Source of the DNA: JBCCTX01 sp964468435
GTDB taxonomy: Bacteria > Bacteroidota > Bacteroidia > J057
Assembly (NCBI GenBank): GCA_964468435.1
Contig: CAYXVE010000009.1
Location: forward strand, 55,683-119,682
Direction of reading: 5' to 3'
Length of the DNA stretch: 64,000 bases
Positions within the stretch are counted from its first letter, which is position 1. Every line of letters starts with the position of its first letter. The position numbers and the translations under genes are program-made. This document shows, in pieces, positions 26,181 to 34,561 of this stretch. The notes beneath the pieces are model-generated. The model did not search any database. It had not been told where the DNA came from and saw only the letters and a list, made by a program, of their open reading frames with translations.

Positions 26181-26517
26181 AAAATGATTGATTTGATATA
26201 CATGAAAGATCTCATCCAGGTAAGAGCTTTTTGATACCAAGACTCAAAGTGAAGGGTGATTAATCTCATTTTGTCCTAACTGCAATTCCGAGAAAAGCAC
26301 ATGTATATTCAATATGACATTCAGGTTTCTCAGTATTAGATCCCGTTGTTGTTGAAGTATTTGCTCCGATCGATCGTAACTACATCAGCGATGAATGCCA
26401 TTTTGTCCTATAATGCAGAGTTTTGTTTAAGGAGATTAAAAAAAAGTTTAACAAAGCTTGTATAATTGCGTAGAAAGAGACAGTTTTGTATTGAACTTTC
26501 AGAAATAATTGAAAACT
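26181..26517. other. Divergent intergenic region between ppsA and an ECF sigma gene
   Basis: 337 bases. It holds the CRP/FNR-like site described at 26257-26268. In the rest I see no gene, repeat or hairpin. A TTG codon at 26509 could extend the sigma gene by three residues but is a poor start. Confidence 0.5.
26257..26268 (-). promoter_or_regulatory. CRP/FNR-like site upstream of ppsA
   Basis: On the ppsA strand it reads AA-TGAGATTAATCA-CC. It differs from the proximal usp site (TGAGATAAATCA) at one position. It lies about 77 bases upstream of the chosen ATG. A TTTG follows ten bases downstream of the site, but no convincing TAnnTTTG sits 19 bases beyond it. Confidence 0.42.
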
Positions 26518-27024
26518 ATGACAAGCCGCGAATTCAATAACATGGTACTACAGTTTCATGAATACTTAAAGCCCTTTGCAATGCGATTGACACAGGATAA
26601 AGAAGAGGCTAAGGATTTGTTGCAAGAGACCATGACCAAAGCTATTGCCAATAAGGATAAATTTATGGAAGGTACAAACTTGAAGGCATGGCTTTATACG
26701 ATTATGAAGAATACTTTTATTACGCATTATCACCGTGTAATGAAACGTAATACAGTAGTAGACACTACAGATAATCTTCATCTGATAACGCTTTCGGGAA
26801 ACATCGCACATAACGGCGCACTTGGAAAACTGACACAGGATGACATCGAGGAAGCATTGGATGAACTAAACTATAAATATAAGACGCCGTTCCAAATGTA
26901 CTATCAAGGATACAAGTATCACGAGATAGCTGATATCCTTAATATACCTATAGGTACTGTAAAAAACAGAATACACGTTGCCAGGAAAGAGCTTAAGAAG
27001 CGTCTCGCCAGCTATGCACAGTAA
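26518..27024 (+). CDS. ECF sigma-70 factor
   Basis: A 168-residue ECF sigma factor, starting at the ATG of MTSREFNNMVLQFH. Region 2: KPFAMRLTQDKEEAKDLLQE, TKAIANKDKFMEGTNLKAWL, YTIMKNTFITHYHR. Region 4: LDELNYKYKTPFQMYYQGYK, EIADILNIPIGTVKNRIHVA. This short form, with YTIMKNTFI, is common in Bacteroidota; its relatives are general stress-type sigma factors, and no anti-sigma gene is adjacent here. It is transcribed alone, divergently from ppsA; the next gene is convergent. Confidence 0.93.
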   Translation: MTSREFNNMVLQFHEYLKPFAMRLTQDKEEAKDLLQETMTKAIANKDKFMEGTNLKAWLYTIMKNTFITHYHRVMKRNTVVDTTDNLHLITLSGNIAHNGALGKLTQDDIEEALDELNYKYKTPFQMYYQGYKYHEIADILNIPIGTVKNRIHVARKELKKRLASYAQ

Positions 27025-27103
27025 ACATTTTATTTTCAATACAAAGAGATTCAATATAGCATACTGATACGTTTAGCATAGAGCTAGTGTATACTTAGAA
27101 ACT

Positions 27104-30100
27104 TTATCTTACCAAGGTTAATTCGCCCTTGTAGTATTTTTCACCTGCTTTAAACACATAAAAATATACGCCTTCTGGAGCTTGATTACCATTCAATAAT
27201 CTACCATTCCATACCTTTTCAACGGTATTTGCTTGGTAAATTTCTTTACCCCATCTATCAAAAATGATCAGTTCGTGCGGTTCCAGACCTGTATAAATAA
27301 TGCGGTATACATCATTGATGCCGTCGTTATTGGGGGAAAATACGTTTGGGATAAATAATTCAGGATTTAAAACTACAAATGAACCTAGCGTAAACTGGTC
27401 CGAGCAACCAAATTCATCGTTTGCGGTAAGCGTAATGTCATAAGTACCCGGTTTCCAATAGTCATGTGCAGGCGAAGCTTCAGTCGAATAGTTGCCGTCT
27501 CCAAAGGCCCATAACCACTCGGTTGCATTGAGAGATTGGTCTGTGAACTGTATAGTAGCTTCTGGTATCTGCAGGGTATCAGTTTTAAGTACATCCGTTT
27601 GAAACGCTGCCACAACAGGTGGTGTTACCCTGATAGCAACAGGGTTTGAAGTGGAACTACATCCGTCAGGACCAAGTGCTGTAAGACTGGCAGCATAAGT
27701 ACCTGGGGTATCGTAAGTATGAACGGGATTGGTCAGATTGCTGACAGGAGAACCATCGCCAAAATCCCAAATAAAGGCTTCGGCATTCGTTGTGTTTTCG
27801 AGAAATGCCACTGTGAGATCTGCACATCCAGAAGTATCGGAGTACAAAAAATCAGAATTAGGAGTAGGGATCACATGTATACGGGCTGACAGCGTATCGG
27901 TACAGCCAGATCTGGTTACGAGTAGCTGATAGATAGTAGATTGCTTGGGGGATACAAGCGGTTGTGCTGTTCTGGAACTGGTAATATTACTATCTGGTAA
28001 CCATTGGTAGCTCAGATCCGTGGTATCTCCATTTAGCGCTAGTTGTATATTTTCTCCTTCGCAGATTTGTAGATTGTTGGAAGCGAGGTTCACTTGTGGA
28101 CGTGGCAGGACCTTTACAAGCAAACTATCAGAATCCGGGCAATCTCCGGAAATGCTTGTGGTCAGTGTAAACCATTGATTTGAAGCCGGGGAAACAGATA
28201 TACTATTGGAAAAACGATCTCTGACGAAAATACTATCCCTGGGCGACCATTCAAAGGTAAGAGGAGTACTGCTGGGCGTGGTGCTAAAGGATGCAGAAGC
28301 ATTCATGACGAGTGTGTCGCCAATGCATATTATGGAAGTATCTCGCTGAATTGCAGCAATGGGGCTAGGTTTGACAATGACTGTTGTTTGTGCAGTTGCC
28401 GAAGGGCATCCTGCATTTGAAAATGCACGGAAACTGTAAGTTGTTGTGGTATCAGGTGAAGCCAATGGGCGTTGGCTGGATGGTGTACTCAGGTTTTTCG
28501 AGGGAGTCCATTGGTAGGTAAAAGGCGATATTTCAGTGGCCTCACTGAAAGCTAGTGCCTCTAGTCTTATTGTATCTCCTAGACATATGGATTGTTCGCT
28601 GGGTGTTGTAACTGTAGGAATGGGTTTGACAGTTATGGTCGTATTGGAGGCTTTGCTGGCGCATCCATTCTCTATGACGACCAGCGAATAGACTGTGGCG
28701 ATTTCAGGACTTACAATGGGATTGGCTATGGTGGAATCATCGATATAGCCTGTTTCTGTCGGAGTCCATCTATATTGAAATGTATTTCTGCCACCCTCAG
28801 CTATTCCGCTGAGTTGCACAGTATCACCCAGACAAATACTGGTATCTGTACCTGCTAATGCAGTAGGTAGCGGTTGGATCCGGATATCGACAGCAGTTAA
28901 GGTATCGCTGGGATCAAATTCGCTGGAACAGCCATTGATCGAGGTAGCTCTAAGGTAGTAGGTTGTGTTTTCTTTAGGGAAAACAAGCGGATTGGCTACA
29001 GTTGTATCACTGATGGATATATTGGGAGACCACTTATATAAAAATGGACCTGGAGCCAGATTATCACTGGCAGGTTTACCCAGTAGTAATTTTCCTGGAC
29101 CATTTTCACAAATAAACAAATCCGGTCCTGCATCGACCCTGGGCTTGGGGTTGACACGAACTTTAATCGAATCTATGTTACTCAAGCATCCATTTTCGGT
29201 AGTTGTCAGCAAGTAATAGGTAACACGCTGAGGAAGTTCTGATACTACAGGATTTACGAGTGGATTTTGTGATTGTCTATTATCGATTCCCCAGGAACTT
29301 TCATCTGGGAGATTTGAAAACCAGGTGAAAGTATCATTTCCCGATCCTCCTTCTATATTAGCATTGAGACGTATTCCCTCCTCACCTTCGCAGAAGCTGG
29401 TATCTCTACCTGCATCCACACTTGCAATGGGAAGATCCAGAATGTTGATAGACTGAGAATCAGTAGCTACACAGCCTTTGTAAGTTACAGTTAATTTGAC
29501 AGTTTGATCACCGGCTATCTCATAGCTCGTACAGAGGGGATCTTTGAGGATTGATTGTGCTGGAATACCATTGGCACCAAAGTTCCATTCAAATCGTTGA
29601 GCATTCCCCAATATTTCCCCTTGGTAGATAGGTCTTACACAGGCATCTTTGCAGAAGGTATCACCGAGCAGTTCAAAATTTGCAGAAGGAGTTTCTGCCA
29701 GTTCGAATGAGATCTGATCGCCCCGGGTACATCCATCTTTGGAGATAATTAGGGAAACTGTTTTGATTCCAGGTCGGGAGTAGATGATATTTTCAAGTGT
29801 CATGTCATCACTTGAGCTTGAGGATGCATCTGAACCGAGATTCCATCGATAAGTGTCTACAGAGACACTATCCAGAGGTGAGAAACTGAGGTTATGTCCA
29901 TCGAAGCACTGATCTCCCACGGGATTGATCTTGACTTCGGGTGCTATTCCTACATTGACACTTGAGCAAAAAGTCTCATGTGTACAGATAGAATCGGTTA
30001 CAGTAAGACATACCTCCTTTACGCCTGCTTCATCCCAGTGCACGTTGAGAGGTCCGGGCCCGTCGACATCTCCGGTTACTGTCGCATTGTCGCCAAAATC

Positions 30101-30874
30101 CCACTGGAAGGTATCATCTGGACCGGCAGTTCCTATATAATTGAATTGTCCTGAAGTACCTGCACAAAGGTTCGTAGGACCTGAAAAGGCAGACAGTGGT
30201 TTATTTTTGATAAAGATATTAGCCGCATCAGTAGCTTGACACAGATTTTTATCGGTTTCAGTTAGAAAAATCGTCAATCGTTGATCCTGAGCTACCTCTA
30301 CTTGGAGTAGGGGAGCAGCTACGGTCGAATCACTAAGACCTGTACCAGGTCTCCAGCGATAGTTGATCGCATCAGGAATACGAGTATGATCGAGCATGAA
30401 AGGTTCACCTTCACAAATTGTAGTATCTATATTCAGATTTAAAACAGGTAAGTCTTTGACTAGCAGCTCTACAGTATCATTTATGCCCAAGGAATTGCTA
30501 ATGAGCCGGATCGTTTCAGTTCCTTCTTCCAGGGAATCCAGAACTGGAATAATCCTAAGATTCACAGAATCACGTCCTGCAGGGATGACTACCTGTGCTA
30601 CATTCACCTGTTCATAGTCTATACCGTTGGTAGCAGTACCGGAGAGTGTAATAGTAAATGTTTGTTCGAAAAAGCTATTTCCTGTTTTAAAAAATGTAAA
30701 AATACCATCTACACAGCCTTCTACAGCTTCAGCTGAATAGGGATTATTGATGTTTCGGGCAATGATGTTCAGCGTATCACTTTCGTCGCGCTGTGCTTGT
30801 AATCCTTGTATTTCCCCAAAAAGTCCGCCCCAAATCAGCGCGATCCAGAGCTTACTCCAGAAAAATGGTTTCAT
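27104..30874 (-). CDS. Giant PKD/Calx-beta surface protein with type B T9SS C-terminus
   Basis: 1256 residues. Signal peptide at 1-27 (ends GLQAQ). Residues about 55-145 form a Calx-beta-like domain (FTITLSGTATNGIDYEQVN, VVIPAGRDSVNLRIIPVLD). Then come repeated Ig-like and PKD units: FQWDFGDN, YRWNLGS, FEWNFG, several 'D..ICLGDT' repeats each followed by YRWTP- or YQWTP-type strands, and two final PKD domains (AFIWDFGDGSP, WLWAFGDGN). The last 85 residues are the gliding-motility-associated C-terminal domain (LFIPNVFSPNNDGINDVYRI, IIFDRWGKEIYQ, PEGVYFYVF). It resembles SprB-like adhesins in design. Its ATG overlaps the stop of the SUI1 gene (ATGA), so it is the last gene of an operon that starts with the class IV aminotransferase-like gene. 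Confidence 0.92.
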   Translation of the reverse strand: MKPFFWSKLWIALIWGGLFGEIQGLQAQRDESDTLNIIARNINNPYSAEAVEGCVDGIFTFFKTGNSFFEQTFTITLSGTATNGIDYEQVNVAQVVIPAGRDSVNLRIIPVLDSLEEGTETIRLISNSLGINDTVELLVKDLPVLNLNIDTTICEGEPFMLDHTRIPDAINYRWRPGTGLSDSTVAAPLLQVEVAQDQRLTIFLTETDKNLCQATDAANIFIKNKPLSAFSGPTNLCAGTSGQFNYIGTAGPDDTFQWDFGDNATVTGDVDGPGPLNVHWDEAGVKEVCLTVTDSICTHETFCSSVNVGIAPEVKINPVGDQCFDGHNLSFSPLDSVSVDTYRWNLGSDASSSSSDDMTLENIIYSRPGIKTVSLIISKDGCTRGDQISFELAETPSANFELLGDTFCKDACVRPIYQGEILGNAQRFEWNFGANGIPAQSILKDPLCTSYEIAGDQTVKLTVTYKGCVATDSQSINILDLPIASVDAGRDTSFCEGEEGIRLNANIEGGSGNDTFTWFSNLPDESSWGIDNRQSQNPLVNPVVSELPQRVTYYLLTTTENGCLSNIDSIKVRVNPKPRVDAGPDLFICENGPGKLLLGKPASDNLAPGPFLYKWSPNISISDTTVANPLVFPKENTTYYLRATSINGCSSEFDPSDTLTAVDIRIQPLPTALAGTDTSICLGDTVQLSGIAEGGRNTFQYRWTPTETGYIDDSTIANPIVSPEIATVYSLVVIENGCASKASNTTITVKPIPTVTTPSEQSICLGDTIRLEALAFSEATEISPFTYQWTPSKNLSTPSSQRPLASPDTTTTYSFRAFSNAGCPSATAQTTVIVKPSPIAAIQRDTSIICIGDTLVMNASASFSTTPSSTPLTFEWSPRDSIFVRDRFSNSISVSPASNQWFTLTTSISGDCPDSDSLLVKVLPRPQVNLASNNLQICEGENIQLALNGDTTDLSYQWLPDSNITSSRTAQPLVSPKQSTIYQLLVTRSGCTDTLSARIHVIPTPNSDFLYSDTSGCADLTVAFLENTTNAEAFIWDFGDGSPVSNLTNPVHTYDTPGTYAASLTALGPDGCSSTSNPVAIRVTPPVVAAFQTDVLKTDTLQIPEATIQFTDQSLNATEWLWAFGDGNYSTEASPAHDYWKPGTYDITLTANDEFGCSDQFTLGSFVVLNPELFIPNVFSPNNDGINDVYRIIYTGLEPHELIIFDRWGKEIYQANTVEKVWNGRLLNGNQAPEGVYFYVFKAGEKYYKGELTLVR

Positions 30875-31212
30875 CCACCTACTGTTTTATATTTATATCC
30901 TTCATGGTCCAGGGTTTGTTTAACTTTTTCCCGAAAATCTCCCTGAAGTAATATTTCGCCGTTTTTGACTGAGCCACCACATCCACACAGACTTTTCAAT
31001 TCTTTTCCCAGCGCTTTCAGGTCTTCTTCTGTCCCTTCAAAGTTATAAACTTTAGTCACAACTTTATTTCCTTTTAGACGCTGGAGCGTGATTAGCAGGT
31101 TTTGCTGGGAAGGTGGAAGTGTTTCTACTTCCGCTAGCAAGTCTTCTTCATACTCATAATCCGGGTCAGTCGAAAAGACTATTCCTGATTTTTTGTTTTT
31201 GTTTTTCGCCAT
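30871..31212 (-). CDS. SUI1/eIF1-family translation initiation factor (YciH type)
   Basis: 113 residues from MAKNKNKKSGIVFSTDPDYE; the frame's extra 35 upstream residues overlap the DUF4349 gene and are not conserved. The SUI1 domain covers about residues 35-110: NLLITLQRLKGNKVVTKVYN, LGKELKSLCGCGGSVKNGEI, LQGDFREKVKQTL. The family binds the small ribosomal subunit and affects start-site choice in archaea and eukaryotes; in bacteria the role is poorly defined. It overlaps the DUF4349 gene by 34 bases and the PKD protein gene by 4. Confidence 0.92.
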   Translation of the reverse strand: MAKNKNKKSGIVFSTDPDYEYEEDLLAEVETLPPSQQNLLITLQRLKGNKVVTKVYNFEGTEEDLKALGKELKSLCGCGGSVKNGEILLQGDFREKVKQTLDHEGYKYKTVGG

Positions 31213-32093
31213 AAGTATTTGCGTATAGGCCTCCATAAATAGATTAGGGGGATTAGTAATATAATAAATGGCCAAATATTTACCAGACCAATAATAAACA
31301 ATAGTAAGTTGTGCCAACCATTTTCAAGTCCCTGGGCAATTTTACTTCCAAATTGGAATCCCCGGCTGGTCTTTTCATATAGGGTCAGCTGTAAGGTAGC
31401 CATAGCTACCTGGTTCTGGAGATATTTTAGTCTCCCTTCGATAGATTCTATTTCTTCTCTGTGTTTACCTAGTTGCTCTTCGATGGCGAGTATCTCAGAA
31501 ACATGATTTGCTTCAGAAAGAAGGTTGATGTAGCGGGATTCCAGTTCTTTTTTATTCTTCAATCTGGCCTGGACGTCAATATACTCTTCGGTAACATCGA
31601 CGACCTTTACCTGCTTATACGTTACTACCGGGATCAGGGACAAAAGATCCCCTACCATTTTGTCAAAATGGTCAGAAGGGATACGTAGCGTAATCTGCTG
31701 TTCTATACGCGAAGAATAGTTATACTGATTCTCCTCGGCGATGTAAGCCTCATAGGTTTGAATTAGCTGATCAATCTGCTTCCGGGTATTATTCAGGCTA
31801 GCGGTTTCCAATTTGATCTCTCCGGTTTTGATAAGGTGTTTGGAAGTTTGACGGGTTTGTTGCGGAACGGGTTGTTCTGGATCGGTGTAAGATCTATCAG
31901 CATAGGATTCCTGTTTTTGAGGATTACAGGCTGAGATGAAACCTGTCATCAAGCACAAGAGTGAAATCGCGATCAGTTTATAATTTAGGTGAAGGAGGTA
32001 TGTATTCCCGTAGCATGTCTCGTTCCGGAATGTAAAATTTGAGTTTGTATCATTCATTTCCATCATTTGAAGTGTCAAAGATTTAACGGACAT
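31179..32093 (-). CDS. DUF4349 lipoprotein
   Basis: The start is uncertain: MSV at 32093 follows the upstream stop by two bases and is used here, but ATGs at 32066 and 32057 are also possible. A lipoprotein-like segment (LIAISLLCLMTGFISAC) appears only about 45 residues in, so the n-region is unusually long and the true start may be a non-ATG codon. The DUF4349 body follows: HLIKTGEIKLET, RIEQQITLRIPSDHFDKMV, a coiled coil (LKNKKELESRY, EEQLGKHREEIESIEGRLKY), and a C-terminal membrane helix (LLLFIIGLVNIWPFIILLIPL). DUF4349 proteins are envelope proteins of unknown function. Confidence 0.8.
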   Translation of the reverse strand: MSVKSLTLQMMEMNDTNSNFTFRNETCYGNTYLLHLNYKLIAISLLCLMTGFISACNPQKQESYADRSYTDPEQPVPQQTRQTSKHLIKTGEIKLETASLNNTRKQIDQLIQTYEAYIAEENQYNYSSRIEQQITLRIPSDHFDKMVGDLLSLIPVVTYKQVKVVDVTEEYIDVQARLKNKKELESRYINLLSEANHVSEILAIEEQLGKHREEIESIEGRLKYLQNQVAMATLQLTLYEKTSRGFQFGSKIAQGLENGWHNLLLFIIGLVNIWPFIILLIPLIYLWRPIRKYLWRKTKTKNQE

Positions 32094-32095
32094 AT

Positions 32096-32950
32096 TCAAG
32101 GTTGTGTGGCTTCGATTAGCTGATAGAGACATTTTTTTAGGAAGGGTACAACGGCATATTCACTGAAGGGGTAGTTGCATTTGTTATAGGATTTTACAGC
32201 GGTAATACCTCTGAGGGTATTGGTGAGGAATACCTCATCTGCTTTGGCCATAAATCCTGATTTAAACTTGCGCTCATGAACTCGAATTTTAAGGTTTTTG
32301 CAAAGCTGTATGATTTGGTTTCTCATGATACCATTGGTACATCCGGTTTCGAGCGAAGGGGTATGTACCTGTTGCTGTTTGACTACAAAGATATTGGCTT
32401 GACTGGTTTCTGCTATGTACTGATTACCGAAAAGTACCACGTCATCTACTTCTCTTGATTGGGCAAATTTGGCTGCCATGATGTAGGGAAGTGCACTCGC
32501 AGTTCTAAAACCAGATACCAGGCCAAATGTAAGGGGTATAGCCTTATAGTCAATCAATGAGAGGAATATTTTGGCGTTGAAATCATAATAATCAGGTTTG
32601 AGGGAGTATCCTTCCATGAGATAGTAAGGATGATCATCAAGTGGCTTAAAGGCCCCTGTCCCAGCGCGATATATGTGAATCCTGATACGTCCGTGTTGAT
32701 AAATTTGGTTGATCTGGATTAAGCGTTCAAGTTCCTGTATCAGGAGGGATCGTAATGATTGTGTATTAAATTTAAACTGCAAAAAAGTAAGTCCCCTGAT
32801 CAATCTCTCCATGTGTTCTTTCAGAAACAAGGGCTTACCTTTGAATACCCTGATGGATTCATAGATACCATCACCAAAGAGGAAACTGCGATTGAGAAGT
32901 GTGATTTCTGGAGCTCCAGGTTCCAGGGTCTGTCCATTTAATATGATCAT
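32096..32950 (-). CDS. Class IV aminotransferase homologue lacking the catalytic lysine
   Basis: 284 residues with the fold-type IV (branched-chain/D-amino acid aminotransferase, aminodeoxychorismate lyase) layout: LLNRSFLFGDGIYESIRVF, LKEHMERL, the PLP-phosphate segment IAETSQANIFVV, and TGCTNGIMRNQI. The residue aligning with the PLP Schiff-base lysine (K145 of D-amino acid aminotransferase, in 'IKSLN') is arginine 149 in SGFRTASALPYIMAA; the codon is AGA, one base from AAA. Without the lysine transamination should be lost or greatly reduced, so it may be a pseudoenzyme or use another base. Otherwise the protein is full length and undamaged. It is the first gene of a four-gene operon. Confidence 0.85.
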   Translation of the reverse strand: MIILNGQTLEPGAPEITLLNRSFLFGDGIYESIRVFKGKPLFLKEHMERLIRGLTFLQFKFNTQSLRSLLIQELERLIQINQIYQHGRIRIHIYRAGTGAFKPLDDHPYYLMEGYSLKPDYYDFNAKIFLSLIDYKAIPLTFGLVSGFRTASALPYIMAAKFAQSREVDDVVLFGNQYIAETSQANIFVVKQQQVHTPSLETGCTNGIMRNQIIQLCKNLKIRVHERKFKSGFMAKADEVFLTNTLRGITAVKSYNKCNYPFSEYAVVPFLKKCLYQLIEATQP

Positions 32951-33055
32951 ATGCTAGCAGATAAGATGCACATTTTATGCCTTATGGTAAAAAAAGAAAG
33001 TTTAGGCATTTGTATAGAAACAAAACTTCAATATATTCGTGATTTTAGTAAAAGC

Positions 33056-33085
33056 TTGAACAATCAATTCAAAATTGTAGTTTTG
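33056..33085 (+). promoter_or_regulatory. Bacteroidota-type promoter of the bacilliredoxin gene
   Basis: TTGA at 33056-33059 and TAGTTTTG at 33078-33085, with an 18-base spacer, match the -33 (TTTG/TTGA) and -7 (TAnnTTTG) elements of the Bacteroidota housekeeping sigma factor. Transcription should begin near 33092, giving a leader of about 20 bases. Confidence 0.7.
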
Positions 33086-33112
33086 TAACATAATCATTAA
33101 AATTAAAAAGAT

Positions 33113-33538
33113 ATGTTTCCTCCACAATATCCATCAGAAATTGTCACACCCATGCGTGCAGAGTTAGTAGATGCAGGAGTCCACGATTTGGCTACTCCTG
33201 AAGAGGTAGATGAGGTTCTTGCAGAATCTGGAACTACCCTGGTAGTTGTTAACTCAGTTTGTGGTTGTGCAGCTGGGACTATGCGTCCCGGTGTAGTACA
33301 TGCTTTGAATCATGAAGTTCAACCAGACCGTGTTGTCACGGTATTTGCGGGAGTAGCTCATGAAGCTACTAAAAAAGCACGTGAATACATGTTGCCTTAT
33401 CCACCTTCATCTCCATCCATAGCCTTGTTTAAAGATGGAAAGCTCGTTCACATGGTGGAGCGTCATCACATTGAAGGTCGTCCTGCTCAGATGATCGCTA
33501 TGAATCTGGTAGCGGCTTTTGATGAATACTGCAGCTAG
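33113..33538 (+). CDS. Bacilliredoxin, BrxA/BrxB family
   Basis: A 141-residue protein with the family start MFPPQYPSEIVTPMRAELVD and the CGC active site at C50-G-C52 (VVNSVCGCAAGTMRP). It is thioredoxin-like. Bacilliredoxins remove bacillithiol from S-thiolated proteins after oxidative stress in Firmicutes and some other bacteria. In Bacteroidota the family is common and the matching low-molecular-weight thiol is likely bacillithiol or a relative. It is monocistronic, with its own promoter and a strong terminator. Confidence 0.94.
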   Translation: MFPPQYPSEIVTPMRAELVDAGVHDLATPEEVDEVLAESGTTLVVVNSVCGCAAGTMRPGVVHALNHEVQPDRVVTVFAGVAHEATKKAREYMLPYPPSSPSIALFKDGKLVHMVERHHIEGRPAQMIAMNLVAAFDEYCS

Positions 33539-33561
33539 CAGTACGCTAAATCAATAACTTG

Positions 33562-33637
33562 AAAGAGGTTGTCTAACTGACCTGCGTATCATAGATTTGA
33601 TATGTAGGTGACCAGATGACCTCTTTTTACTTTTTTA
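33562..33637 (+). terminator. Long intrinsic terminator after the bacilliredoxin gene
   Basis: AGAGGTTGTCT (33564-33574) pairs with AGATGACCTCT (about 33614-33624) allowing two G-U pairs. The bases between form further pairs (ACCTGCGTATCA against TGATATGTAGGT). TTTTTAC and six T residues follow. Confidence 0.8.
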
Positions 33638-33664
33638 TTTACCCAATATTCAACTACTTCCAGC

Positions 33665-34561
33665 ATGAGCCAGGTCTTAATGGCACACTCTGTTTTACTT
33701 TTGGTGACGCTTTTTTATGGGTTTAACTACTTTATAGCTAAAAATATCTTTGTTGAGGTTTCCCCATTTGCCTTGATCGCGATCAGAGGATTGGGAGGGT
33801 TGTTGTTTTTCTCGATCGTAGGATTAGGGTTTATCAGAGAGAAGGTCAAACGCGAAGATATACCACAGTTTGCGCTGGCGGGAGCTTTAGGAGTAGGAAT
33901 CAATCAGTTGCTTTTTCTGTGGGGGTTGTCCAAGACCACGGAAGTCAATGCTTCTGTGCTGATGACAATGGTTCCTATTTTTGTGTTACTAGTCGCATCA
34001 TTACTGAAGTATGAAAGACTTACCTGGCTCAAGGCAACAGGCATTATCATATCTTTTTTAGGTGCACTTCTACTAAGTTTAAATGGAAGAAGTATGGTGA
34101 TAGGGGATCATACGCTTTTAGGTGATGCAATGGTTGTATTTAATACAGCTTGTTATGGATCTTATCTGGTTTTGATCCGCCCTTTAAGTAGAAGATATAA
34201 TCCTTTTACATTGATTATGGGTATTTTTTGGTTTGGTAGTCTGATTACTGTGCCGGTGGGGATTCCTGCGATCATTCATACCGACTGGCTCAATGTATCT
34301 ACAGAAGCCATCTGGGGCATTGTATTTGTCATAGTATGTATTACCTGGGCTGCTTACGGGTTAAATGCCTGGGCACTGAAATATGTCCCTTCTTCACAGG
34401 TAGGGGTTTATATTTATCTCCAGCCCGTAGTAGTAGCTATTCTGGCTCCATTTCTGACTGACAGTGGGATCACGATCTGGCAGTTTTTTTATATGGTGTT
34501 GGTGATGATGGGGGTATACCTGGTTTCAAGGAAGAAAGTTCCTGTTTTTAAGCATTCCTGA
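33665..34561 (+). CDS. EamA/DMT-family transporter
   Basis: 298 residues with ten predicted transmembrane helices in two five-helix EamA repeats (first NYFIAKNIFVEVSPFALIAI; second DAMVVFNTACYGSYLVLIRP, then YGLNAWALKYVPSSQVGVYI). Such proteins export amino acids, nucleobases or other metabolites; the substrate cannot be read from the sequence. Its stop codon overlaps the start of the MATE gene by one base (TGATG), so the two exporters are coupled. Confidence 0.93.
   Translation: MSQVLMAHSVLLLVTLFYGFNYFIAKNIFVEVSPFALIAIRGLGGLLFFSIVGLGFIREKVKREDIPQFALAGALGVGINQLLFLWGLSKTTEVNASVLMTMVPIFVLLVASLLKYERLTWLKATGIIISFLGALLLSLNGRSMVIGDHTLLGDAMVVFNTACYGSYLVLIRPLSRRYNPFTLIMGIFWFGSLITVPVGIPAIIHTDWLNVSTEAIWGIVFVIVCITWAAYGLNAWALKYVPSSQVGVYIYLQPVVVAILAPFLTDSGITIWQFFYMVLVMMGVYLVSRKKVPVFKHS

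Noticed and set aside
26181..26240. 20-residue N-terminal extension of PEP synthase
   Set aside because: Not conserved; MANIRTF matches the family start and spacing to the ATP-grasp domain.
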